Shown one piece after another: positions 1 to 12,500 of a stretch of 64,000 nt of DNA. The translations under genes and the position numbers were made by a program. The DNA is from Macropodus opercularis (taxonomy: Eukaryota; Chordata; Actinopteri; Anabantiformes; Osphronemidae), in contig JAUCMP010000028.1 in NCBI GenBank assembly GCA_030770545.1, positions 16,644,001 to 16,708,000 on the forward strand. Direction: 5' to 3'. Numbering within the stretch: the stretch's first letter is position 1; each line of letters opens with the position of its first letter. The notes under the pieces are model-generated. The model worked only from the letters and a program-made list of their open reading frames with translations, was not told where the DNA came from and did no database searches.

Positions 1-3000
1 GCTATAGTAACTGGTTCCTCGTGGCTGTGGTTCCAACCATGTGGGAGGGTGGGGGAAATGGTTTGGAGCGATGTCTGCTGGTGGTGGTGAGGGAATCGTC
101 TGACTCGTTCCTGCCACAGGACAAAGAGTTGATTTGAATCTATGATGCCTACAATATATTAATAACACACGATTCAGTAAAGAAGGATTCTAGAAAATAT
201 AGATGATGGTGCAATGAATGAAATAAATATGACATCTGTATGTTACTAATCCACAACAGGATGGACAGGAACACTGACGGTATGAATGATCCACATATGC
301 TCTGACCCAGTCACCCATCAGGTTGCTGCACTTTCAAGGCCAGAACCTTCTAACTGGTGGGTGAACAAGCCGGAGACTCACAGCCCTGATCAGCTCAACG
401 CAACGCACAAGTCAAGTTCTAATGGCTTTCAGGGACTTACTCTTTAATATTCTTATTATTTCATAATTTCAAAAGTGTTCTCCTCCATAATTTCAAAAGT
501 GCCCTTAACAGTAGGTAGCAGCGAGCAAAGACTGAGTCTCATTCATTTTTAATAATTAATGTCATAATAGCCAGCAGCTCAACAATTCCCTCAGTCTGCA
601 TCTCAGAAGCAGCTGCAGCTGCCTGATCTAAGTTCATCATCCATAATGAATGAACGTGGCGCCTTCGGACAATTCAGTGTAAGTGGATCTGTTCCACCCA
701 CTGTTGTCTTGGTCACATCACCAAGTCCCAGCTATTTAAATGCATCCGTAAACTACTTATAATATTTAAAGTACTGTATGTCAGACATGATGGACAGCAC
801 AGAGGTCAGCTCCTGTGTCATCTTCCACTTTATCCTATCCTACACATTTTATTTGGAATTTGCCAAATTGTGTCATATATAGAATTTGGTCTCCATGATA
901 AACGTACGGAACATTTTGAAGCTACGACCACAAAACCAAAAAACAGACAATGAAGAGGGTTTGCATCAAAGGGTGAGATTATGTTATTAATAGACTGCTG
1001 TTGATGCTGTTTGGCGGCGTGTGAACAAAGTCAGAGCTCTGTATTGTAGCTAAGTCAGGTCTATATTAAGCCTCGTCCGCATTTCAATTCCTTCTCCAGG
1101 ATTAGTCAACCTGTGTCATCAGACAGTCACAGGTTGGAAAGAAGGAAACGCTGCAGCACCAGGCAGCTAACGCTGCTTCGTCCTGTTTGTCTCCAAGCTG
1201 CAGTGAGATTATTTTCGCTCGACAGCTCAGGCTCTATTTACACAGTTTGCTTCCCTGTAAAATGCAGCTTTCGGTTTCCAAAAGAAGATGTCCCTGATGA
1301 AGGCTTCATTTTGAAATGAACTGCCAGGAATATGTGCTTGCACAGCTTAACGTGTGCAGCTCGATCGTCTGACGCCAGACGCGATGACGCTCCTGAATCA
1401 AGGAGTTCTCATCTTCGTATTTCTGCCGGTTTGAAGTGTGTGGTCACTGTCACTGGTCCCTCCTGCCCACGGTTCACGCAGACAAACCCAGACAGCAGCG
1501 CTATCATCTTGTTGTGCAGCTGTCCATCAACACATTCAATCAGTAAATGTAGTCATCGTCATAATGGTCCCAAACCTGCTCTCTGTCCTGTAATCTGCCT
1601 ATTAATACCACAGTCTGACACTGTCCACGTCTGCGTCCATAAGCTGCCCTGTCTGCCGAGCGTTGTTCTGGATACTCCTCTGCCTCCAACTTGTCGCTTT
1701 TCTTATTTTCTCTGTCTGAGGATGAGGAACGTTTCTGTAGTCGCTGCCCTCTTTCCAAGCATCTATTCACTTTGTGATTCAGCTGAATCTGCAAGACAGA
1801 TTCTCTTTACCAGTCACAAGCACAGATCCGTCACCTGCCAAGTGCAGAGCGTATTAGCTAAACATCAGTCACCGAGAGAACCTGCCGATCGTCAGGTTAA
1901 ACCCATTAAATATGTCTGTGCTTCATGACGCTGACATTTGACGGCAACTGAAGCACAAAGCACAGTCCTACTTGCTCCCCTGCTGCCTAAGCAAAGCTTG
2001 GAACATGAAGTTGCAGAGCTAAGTGTGAAGTCAGGTCGGGAAGGACTTCCTGGGTTTATCCTAGATCAGCTGTCCCCTTTTAACGCTGGAATAACTACGC
2101 GTCTGACAAAGGTACCTTGTAAAACTGAAATGGAACAATGGGAAACAAATATACACCAGACCTCGTACTGACCGAGTTTTAAAATGGTAATATCAACACG
2201 CATTACATGTAAGGAGCCGCCAACACTGAGCTCAGGCCATGTGTGAGTGTGTGAGTTGCCTGGTACATCTTCTGAAACACTCTTGTCCTGCAGTTACTGT
2301 AGCTGCTGGCTCCTACAAGGCTGAATCTCAACACTTCCCCCAAAAGCTGTCAGAAGGCGTTAGAGCGTTTGCTGGTTCAGGGATGGAGCCCTACTGTACA
2401 AATGTCCCTCCTGGCTCACCACCCAACAACCTGCAGCCCCCACCAACAGCGGAACGCAGGACATTTACGCCCGCCTGCCTTTTGAGGATTTGTGTTTGTC
2501 CTCAAACGCTCGATGACTCAGCTTGGTTCTGCGTCTGTGAGAGGAGACAGCGGCACAGCGGCGGTGCGTTCGTGTCTAGGAGAGCAGGAGTAGGTTTGGT
2601 GGTGGAAGAGAGCAGGTGGTGCTGTGATGAGGCCTGGATGTCCCTCCTGGTTATTTTGGTGTCGCATCGTTTTTATTTGACTTTGTATGTTTAAAGTAGA
2701 AGGAACAACAACAAGAAGAGAATAAGAAATGAGATAAAGCTCTGAAGCAACACTGAGCAGTAAAACACACATCGACTACACACTGACACAGCCTCACAAG
2801 GAACCTGTCCACTGTCCATCCAGTTTGGTTCTATAAGAACACAACATTTCTACAGGAGCTGCAACGGCACGTTTCCCTACTAAGCAGGCCGACGCACACT
2901 TTCATCCCAGACAGACTGTAAGCAGACATGTCCTGAACGTCTACGTACTGAGATTAGGCCAGAGACGTGATGAGATCAGCAGATCCTGTCTTCTGTGGAT

Positions 3001-5122
3001 GTCTGCATGGAATACGTTTCGCATAATTCGAACATCAATCAAAGCCTAATTCACATGTTACACAGACATCCACCGTTTTCTTCTCCGTCCGACGCTTTAT
3101 TGTGCGGCTGATGGATTGTTCTACGTTTAGCAGGGTATCGTTTTCTCAGCTAATCAGAGACCTCTTTGTGATCTTACTACATGAACAGCGTTCTTCCCCT
3201 GCCCTCCTTGTTCTGGGTGTTTAAATCCGCCAGCTGAAAGCCTCCGAAGTCTCTGCTCTTATAATTTATTGTGCTCCACATGGCTCCTCATCTTTGCCAG
3301 GCTTAAATAACACTCTTGGTGACAAGGACCCACCCCTGGCCTCTGACAAAAGGTTTAATTACACGAAGGCCAAACAGCCAGCTGCGCTTGCCACGGAGCT
3401 CTGCTGTTTCTATATGGGTGTGCATAGAGTTCCACCTGCCACACAGCACACAGCACACGAGACAGTTTCACAAAACAACCACTTTTAATTTAAGTATGAA
3501 TCCAGTTTTTATCTATATGGCAAAAACACGGTTGCAGGACGGGAGGCATTGATCAAAGCTGCTTAATAGCTAGCTTCCACAATTCCCCGTTCCTGTGGTG
3601 AGCTGGAGGCTGGCTCAGTCCTCATTACAGCCTCCACTGGGAGGCAGAGACAGGAGGTTTCGAAAGTAATGACAAGACGTGAATCCTCTGGTAGCGTGCA
3701 TCACCATAAATCACAGCCGCAAGGACTGAACACACACACATACAGTAGCCAACACGTACAGGTGACTTCCACCGAGGCACCATAAAGGCCAAGTCCCAAC
3801 CTGCGTCTGCTTTTCGCTTCCACGTGAGGTAGCTAAGAAAAGCAAAGCGCTTCCTGTGCTGCGTAACAAAAGGAACGGCTCCATTTTCCTGGCATCAGCT
3901 ACCACGGCCAGTGAAACTGTTCTATTTCTAACTGCTCGTCTCTGGCTGGTACCAACCTTCTGAAACCTTTCCGTCATGTGTCTAATCCATTCTACGTGTG
4001 TTCCATTCGTTCCTCAGTGCATTTTCACAGGCCAGTCGTCATTTAATTGTACGCGTAATTGTTTCTTTTGCCTGTTCTGGTTTTCTCCTGGGTCTCCAGC
4101 TGTCTGATGATGCATCCTTATCATGTCTACCCTCTGGACTCAAAATCACCCAGCACAGAAAGTTACAACCAAAAGCTTCAGAGCTTAGGTAACACAAGTA
4201 AAGCAACCTCCTCTGTTCCATACTGCAAGATAATAAATCATAACCACCACCGGCAAACAGACAGGTTGGATCCAGCTGCTTCACAGAATGTAACTTAATG
4301 CTCACAATGACAAACACAGCGCGACGTATGAGGAACCAAAAGGCAGCAGCAGCCCAACCACCTGTCTGATCCACAAAGGCCTAATCACAGTAACTACAAA
4401 TGCCGAAGAACAAAAAGGAGGAATTGTGTGGAATTAGAACTCACCTTTAGTGGAGAAGCAGCCAACGCAGCAGGCGTCATCAAACATGGAAAGTAAGACC
4501 AACAAAAGCAACAGTTATCGTTTGACATTTAAGACGACGTCAGGACCTCAGGAGACACGTGAGAGGAGAGGTGACATGACAAATGAAGCATTTTCCTTTC
4601 TACAGACGCAAACTGGCAGCTAGTGAGGCAAAACAGTTAAGACAAAGAAGAGACACCACACCCCTGGATGCAAAGGAAAAAGATTAGAGTGTTAAGATAT
4701 ACCCCCAGACAGAAGAGAAGTGCTTTGGATATGGGAAAGGTGATGTCACTAGAAGGAAGACTGTGATTGGTTAGTGGCTGCACACCTGTAGACGGCAACG
4801 CTGTGAACGACAGCACTCTCAGCCTCAAGTCAAGCCAGTCCACAGCCGCAGCTGTTTAATGCGAGATCATGTTAATCACCTACAAACATGCCCAAAAGCC
4901 CCAGGCATGTTTCAAGATGTTAAGAAGTGTCCATGCAAAATACCAAACGCTCACATGGCCATAAATTAGTAAAAACACCCAAGCAATCAATTCTGCCCAA
5001 AAAGGATATTTGAAGTCAGTTTCAAATATGTGAACTAATTAAGCTCATGCATGGGAAAAGGTTATTCATCGTTTCTATTAGTTACTTTATATATTAATTG
5101 TCCGGGGTTGATGACAACCAAC
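1..5122. other. Left flank, no exon recognised (inferred map4 intron)
   Basis: No coding exon, RNA gene or mobile element is supported here on either strand. The open frames are short, overlap on both strands and have no recognisable protein motif. Because map4 continues leftward from a phase-1 donor at 5123, this stretch is most simply an intron of that gene. A 16-bp direct repeat (462-477 and 486-501) is the only local structure noted. The PGGG-containing tubulin-binding repeats expected downstream in map4 were looked for and not seen. Confidence 0.5.
462..501. repeat. 16-bp direct repeat, 24-bp period
   Basis: CATAATTTCAAAAGTG occurs at 462-477 and again at 486-501. This is a simple short tandem duplication with no evident function. 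Confidence 0.8.
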
Positions 5123-6505
5123 CTTCGATCATGGGGGCAACAGGAGGGACCACAGCTGGTTCATCCATGGGATCAGCAAAGCTGGGAAAGAAGGGCTTAG
5201 CTGCAGGGTTCAGGCCAGATCCTGGAAGTCCAAGAGGGGACGATGCCTGGGGAGCCAGCTTTTTCTCTCCTGGGGAGGTGGGACTCCCTGTAGGGGAAGA
5301 TGAAGAGCGGGACTTCTTGGATTGCTTCTGGGATGATTTGGCATCTTTGTGCTCTTTGGGCTGGAATTCTTGCGCCGTGGTTTTAGGGCAGCGGAGAGGT
5401 GCTGGGCTCGGGGCATCAAAGGACAAGCCCAAGGGTAAAGGATGATCTGCTGAGCTCCTGTTGCCGAAGTCAAAAAGCTCTGTGTTGCTGCTGATCTGTG
5501 ACTCGTTCAGGAGCCATGAAGCATCAGAAGGCAAAAGCGGCGGAGCCGAGGCTACAACCTCACCTTTTGGGGAGAAGAACGAGCTCGGCTGGGAGGCAGG
5601 GCTGAAAGCCACGGTGTCTCCCTCAGGAAGGCCATGCACCCGGGGCGGCTGCAGGGGAGTGGAGTTCTCAAATATCCCGCTATCAAGCAAGTCACCAGCC
5701 GCTGGCTTATTCTCTGGAGAGAAAGAGGGAGATAAGGCCTGGCTGCTGTCATTGTCAGTATCCATCAGGAGGTCAAAAGGATCACTTGGTACGGAGCTGT
5801 TGGTGGAAGGCATAGTGAAAGGAGCTGCTGTGGCTTTTAGCTCACTGTTCAGGACCAGTGGGCTGATGGGAGCAGCTTTCGGAGTGAGGTCCTGGGCCAG
5901 AGGGGCAGAGATGAGGCTGTCTTCAGGGAGGACCTCCTGTGTCCAGGGGCTATGGCTGGAGTTCACGTCTGTGAAGCAGGACTCCGGGGCTGCTTGGGGT
6001 GAACTCCCTGTATCCATCGTTACCTCTGTGACTTGTGAGGTTGCTGCAGACGAAGGAACAAACGGTTCCGCCATCGCTGCCCACTCCTCCGGAAGCTTCT
6101 TCCTGCTCTTTCCTCTCTTCCCCCTGCCTCCGCCCTTCCCAAGCTGCTCTTCCCAGCCACCATCTCCTTTGTCCCGCCTCGGACCGATTCTGTGGTAGAA
6201 GTCCTCTGTGGGTGGAGTGTCCTCTCCCTGTGCCTGCATCTCACAGTGACCCCTGCCATCGGGGGATTCGTAGGATCCTTCGTCTTTCTGTCGCCTTTTC
6301 TTCTTCTTCTTCTGTTTTCGGTCGGATCCATCTCCCTCCTTTTCATCTCCTGCATAGGCGGCACTCTCTCGAGTAGGCCAGCCGTCAGGTGGGTCCTCGG
6401 GGCTGGCTGCGAGGTTGCCAGCATGGCGACTGATCATGGTGGAGACACTGGGAGTGAAAGGGAGGTCTGTGGAAAGGGTGCCAGCCTGGTCCGGCCAGAA
6501 GTCGC
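5123..6505 (-). CDS. map4: map4 large projection-domain exon (461 codons)
   Basis: A single 1383-nt exon begins after a GGTGCCTTAG acceptor with GDFWPDQAGTLSTDLPF and is open for 461 codons. Early in the exon there is a lysine/arginine cluster (RKQKKKKKRRQKDE), then a second basic patch (GKRGKSRKKLPEEW). The rest is Ser/Pro-rich and acidic, with DPFDLLMDTDNDSS and SPTGSPTSPGEKK, the latter full of proline-directed phosphosite candidates. I placed the donor at MIEG (GAAG|GTTGGTTG, 5122) because it exits in phase 1 like all neighbours. The frame would otherwise reach a stop nine codons later at 5094, so a short terminal exon cannot be fully excluded, but no tubulin-binding repeat precedes it. 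Exact donor placement is inference. Confidence 0.85.
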
Positions 6506-9500
6506 CTAAGGCACCTTGTTGTGGGTGAAGAGGGGAGAGTTTAAGGTGGGAGGCGGATGTGTGCACATGAACTGGTTTCTTTGTTTTAATTCAAAGAGGA
6601 AAACAGCTTTCACAGGATAACACTGCACCACAAAAACTCTTATGTAGCAACTCTAAAAGTAGATACAGTATTTAAACACAAATGGATGATAAAGATACAG
6701 CAGACGTGCAAAAACAAAACCACTCTGTGTCTAACTGCGCTGTAACAAAGCAGCCTTTATGGGCTCTGGGACATTGTATAATAAGGCTGAAGTGAAATTA
6801 TACTGACAAGCAGAGAAAATGTGAGGTAGATGAAAGGTAACAATAGAGGAGAGCAGTGTTGGTTCTGCACTTTGGCCCAGTTTCTTTCTAGTTTACAGAA
6901 GAACAGCTAAAGTGGAGCAGCTGTCAGACCCCCTGTAGTAAGCGGCTCTCAAGAGGCCCGTATTTCATATTAATAAACGGTTCCTATGCCGTACGTGCAG
7001 TAATTGGCAGAGGCAAAGGAAAACCAAATGGATCAAAATGACTTAATGCTGTGTTGCACATTCTCATTACGCTGTGGTAGCATCAGCTACGGTAGTAGCC
7101 GTGTACACATGCTTTCGATCGGCTACCGCTCAGCATAAAACGTAGACTTGAATATAATATTATCCTCTGTTAATCCCAGTTGGACCAGCTGACCTGCAAC
7201 GACCACAACAATCAAGGCCTGGCCTTGGCCTCCTTGGTGACAAATATGTGACTAAATTCATTCCACTGTGATTTTAAATGATATGAGATGCGTCTATTTA
7301 CTAGAGTATTGGTGGAAGGACACGGAGATGCTGCCGTTGAGTCACCATATTTACAAGTTTACACGCTTACTGTAATAGTGATGAGATCTTACACTACACA
7401 AACACAGGGAGGCAGAGAGGGATTAACACAACGCAAGATGTCGTGTTGGTGAGTGTGGGTGTAAGGAGACGACATATGATCCAGCTGGTGCAGCTAAAGG
7501 GAGGCTGCGTCTGTTAAAAAGCAATATACACACAGGTACACAGAGATCTGCTACTTGATGTGGCGGTGAACCACATGAGATGTACAGTACATGACACAAG
7601 CCTGGCTCGCTTTACAGCTTCACGCCGTCTGTGATCTGACGTGTCTGGAACACTGAGGAACCCTACGGAGGCGAGGGAGACACAAGCTGCTTCCCCTAAC
7701 GGGTATCCACAGACGCACAGACTCTCACAGTACGCACTGATGAGAAGCTCTGAGGTGGTGGCACAGCCAGGGCATTTCAGCATCACATTCAGCCTTGTGC
7801 TGGGCTGTGTTTTACGTTGAAGGCATTACTGTACTATGAGGTAAAACACGATGGCAAATACAGAATGCTTTAAATATGGCTCGTTATTACTGACGTGGGC
7901 ATTAGCAGAAATCTGGTGCTTTGTCTCATCACATCCTGCATCCTGCAATGTGAATGAAGTACAAGAGGCGATGTCAGCACTCAGCCATGGTTCGAAAAGC
8001 TTTGCAGGATGAAGGACGGCACATTTCCTTCACCTTAAATGTTAGAAGTTATATATCCATCTGTGCGCTGGTAGCATGGAGCAGCTATTTAAAGACCAGA
8101 CGGATGTGTGTGTGGCATGTGCGTTACCTGCTGACAGATCCAAAGGGCTGCGAGGAGGCTGGGGTTCAGGAAGCATGGGGCTGTGCTCCTTAGGCGCATC
8201 TGACCCTGCTGGAGGTGTGGGATGCTGGGGCTCCGCTACACTAGGAGGCCTTTCGGCTTGGACTGCTGCAGCTCCCACCTCCACATTGATCCCCATCACT
8301 CCAGGCTGGGAGAAGCCTGGAAAACACAGGCAAACACAAAGTTGGTAGATACACAGAACACATTAGTGTTTGGGTTTGGAGTAAATAATGCTACTGTACT
8401 ACACTGACACCAACCAGAATAAAACCATTTCAAGGTAAGAAACATATTAGTCAGGTGGTTTTCATTTACAGGGCATCGAATTAACAGCACACTTCTCTGT
8501 AAAACTGTACCAATACAGGTTAACAATGTGCATAAGCGCTGCACAACATGTACAGGCAGCATGTGTATCCTGTGCGGTAGAACCACAGCGTTGCTGGAAC
8601 TGGCACCTTTACAGCCACCATACAGCTGCACATATAATTAATGCCCCACGTCAGTCACTGAATGTGATCTGAGACGCGTGTGCTGGAGCTTGGAAACGGA
8701 AAAGGCAGCGTTGAGCAGAGACGGTAGCTTTAGACTGGTGTGCACACAAATTACAATAAATGCTCTCTACTGTACAAAATACCAATCAATACAACTTCTA
8801 AATTCTCCAGAGCCAAATCATTATCAGAGCAGCACCAACGTTGTTTGGTCTGAGGGAGCGAGGTCGCATTGAGATTAGGCAAGACTGCACACGGACAAAG
8901 CAAGAGAGGAAAAGAAAGTCAAGGTGAAGAGATGCCGCATCAAGTTGTTTTACGCTTCACCAGTTAAGCACGTTTGGAAATGACTTAACGTGCTGTTATG
9001 TGCATGTGTGGTGTGAGGTGTCAATAATAGATGAAAGTTTGTGCCTGTCGTCTCAGAGGAAACTTTAGGTCAACGGTGACGCTGGCTGTGAAGGCATCAA
9101 TCAAAAGGTGGCTCGTTGTGAGTGTGCTTGTCACTCTGTGATTACCGGGCGACAGCACAAACCATTCATCAGGGTGGACGCTACGACTGCTGAAGAAACC
9201 TGAGGTAGCATCACATTATTTACTGTCTGCTGCAAAGATCCACAAATAAAACAAATAAAACACGCTACAGCCAGAATCAAACATTTCTACTGCACGTCCC
9301 ACCGTTCTGGGATGTTGTTATTAGTGCAACACACTGTGAGAAACACAGTCTGTGTCAGTGTTTAGTAATGTGAACCCATTGCAGCCTCCACGCTCCTGTG
9401 CTTTTATAGTTCATGTGCACACTCAACTATTGGAATCTGTCTTAACTTCGCTTTCAGGCTAACTGATGCTCAGTAAATGTGGGTAAGTGCAGGACAAATG

Positions 9501-12500
9501 AACCACACTTAGGTCCAGGCATAAATACAAAGGCTACAACATGTTTCTGCTGTAAAGCATGTGGGTTACGAAGCGTGTTCCAAATCCACGTTTAGCGCCA
9601 GAGAAGCAGGCTGAGGAGAATATCGTGTATTATACCTGAAAAGGCTCCCATCAGGCCAGCATCCATCATTTGGGCAGAGCAGGTCTGAGAGCCCAGAGGA
9701 TCTGAATAACCTGCCATGGAGGCTGGGGGTGAACGACCAAGAAAGAAGAAGTGAGACCAGACGGGAGGATAGATGCAACGTGAAAGGAAGGAGTAGATGA
9801 GGACATGAGGCATGACGTCGCCAGCAGAGGGGGTGAGAGACGGAAAGAGAAGAAAACGTGTTGAAGTCCAACATCTAAATGTTTCGAGCACAGCTCTGCT
9901 CCATTAATTACCACATGGCTTTAGCCGTTAAATATGTGATTTATGAAGCTGTACGCAGATAATAAGTGGAATCCACATATTTAATAACTGTTAAACTTCG
10001 TAACGTAGTACCTGAACATGTGCAGCTATAAATATTACAAACTGATGTGTCTAAAGCAGTTTAAGTACAACCAGCTGCTTCTGCTGTACTGGGCTACAGG
10101 TAGAAACCACAGTCATAGCGTCACTTCACCCCATTGGACTTTTGTACCTGAGAGGAAGTCTGTCGCCAAGGCCGGCGTCTGATCCAGCGAGTGCTGTCGC
10201 ACCTCCCCTTGAGGCTCTACGTGTGGCGCTGAAGCGTGTCCCCCCGAGGTCAGCTCACAACCTGCAGAGACAGCCAGACACACTCGGCTGAACACACATC
10301 CGCTGACCATCGGAACATAAACAACGCGAGTGAACTCAACTGGCTCGTACAACCGGCGTGGACGCGCTCACGTGCGCCCGTGTTCTCACCTGGCAGATCT
10401 CCCCTCAAAAGCAGAAACGGTGGTGCCACACAAGTCAACATTCAGCGCTGGCTGAGTGCTCAGCGCCTCGGTCTCTGTCTGTCTCCACTGCAGCCTCAGC
10501 TGGCTCTGAGCTACTAACACTGTGAACCCGCAGTCACACACACACTCAGAAGTGCCACACAGTGACACATACACAATTGCCACACAAAGACACAAACACA
10601 CACCAGAATGCAATCGCAGTCAGGGAGTCTGGCTTTGCTGTGACGTTTCACTGTCTGTCTGGTTCAGGTCCTGGGCCTTGTGAGCAAGCGCCTCCCCTCG
10701 CAGCACACTCCCTCCCTGCCTCCCTCCTCCCGCAGTCACCCCTCACCTCTCGTGCCTGTTTCCCAACTACAGGACTCAGGCAGATAAAACCCACCGTTGG
10801 ATGAAGCAAAGAGAGGAATATGGGTAAACAGGAAGGAAATGAGGCAGAGGAACAGAGACAGGGGAGGAGCAGAGAGGAGCAGAAGAGGGGCACCAATAGC
10901 AGTCCTCTCCCAGCAGCATCCACAGAGGGTGACAGTGAGGCAAGCAGACAGGACGCCACCCAAAGTCACAAAGGCTCCCGTGGATCAGACACACACAGGG
11001 GCCGTGGTGGGGACAGGACACGGAGAACAGTCCGTGGGCAGGGTCACAGATTGATTCAACACTCTCAATTTCTGCCTTAGAAACACGTTTGCAAATAGCA
11101 GCAGACGTGTCACTACTCCTCCCGTCCTGTGGCTTCCCCGTGAGTCTACTCTCACCGCTGTGAAGTGGAACCGAGCCAGACGTCTGTGGTCTCCAGCCAA
11201 CGAAGCTCCGCGGACCCAGACGTCCTGCTGCTTGTGCTGCTGTCCAAGGTGCTGAAGGAAGCTGCTGAGAGGCCAGTCGCCAGCCGTGGTATGATTCTCA
11301 GGTATTCTAGGTGAAGTCAGACGTGACTTTGTGTATCTGAACAAAGGTCATAACATGTGTGGAGTCGGAATCACACACAACCAGCGAGACAGAAAACAAC
11401 ACTCAAATTATTGTCCAGATGCTCCAGTAAATAATAATAATAATAATCAAACGTTACAATCCCATTTCCTCACATTCCTGTGATTCACGGTGCCTATAAC
11501 AACACTGTCTACACTGTTTTGTGATGGAGCAGTTCAGGGCTCGGGCTCATTCAAGTAAACACTCTAATACTTCAGTCTAAGTGTTAACATACCAGCGCTG
11601 ACCTACTAAGCTGTGACCAACTGTGATGCAGGTTTGTACGTGTGTGTCCCACCATAAATAGTTCCTAGTAGTTGAGTCAGTCAGTGCTCAGTAGGAAGCT
11701 TCGCATCATCTCTCACCACGACTTGACCTTTAAAGTGTCTCCAGATCAGAACAGGTAGCAACTTCTACGCCACTGCTTCACCATGGACGCACGTTCAAAG
11801 AGTCTATCTGAACCACGTCTGCATCAGGCAGAACTATGTGAGACGGACCAGCCGCGCTCTGCCTGATGGACGGACCACTGAAGTACTATGTCACTAACAC
11901 ACACACTGCCGATCTGTTCTACGTGGACAAACACGTCAAACACACACCGTCATGTTCACACACTCAGCGTGATGGCACAACAAACAGCCTTGGCAGACAG
12001 TTGGCTGACCTGGCAGAATAAACGGAACAAACATAGCCCAAATGAACACACACACCCACACACACTAGTCTGGACGCGTTGAAGTGGCCCTGGAGCTGAG
12101 TGAGGGTTGGTCTAAGGACACGCAGCAGATCCAGGAACAGCACAGGAATCCTGCCTTGGAAACGCTGTTATAACATCCATGTCACCGTTAGGCTCAGGCA
12201 TATGGGAATGAAAGACACGTCTTTTCTCTGACTTATTGTCAGGGAGCCACAAAGAGGCTGAGACACACAGCTGTGGCTGCAGTCAGTTATGCGTCGACTC
12301 CTTTAGTTCACTTAACTTCTACATTTCCCCAAAACAGTAAAGGCACAGACAACAAACGAGCCACTTGTCTCATACTGTGTCACATTGTATAACATACATT
12401 GTGAACAACACGAAGAGGTAAACACTCTGAACACACTAGCGTCAGCCAGAGGAAGCCTGTGCCAGGCCTGGACCAAGACAATGGCTTCGTCTCACACACA

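Noticed and set aside
1332..1928. 198-codon plus-strand frame
   Set aside because: No domain or conserved motif, Cys/Ser/His-rich random-looking composition, partly overlapped by an opposite-strand frame, no matching splice context.
5461..6198. 245-codon plus-strand frame opposite the map4 large exon
   Set aside because: Antisense shadow of a GC- and Ser/Pro-rich coding exon whose minus-strand product is clearly map4-like.
10386..10510. Open minus-strand segment ending at a GTGAGAA donor, possible map4 exon
   Set aside because: It exits in phase 2, but the next exon (10261) needs phase 1. The phase-1 frame is stopped just upstream of the donor-proximal ATG.
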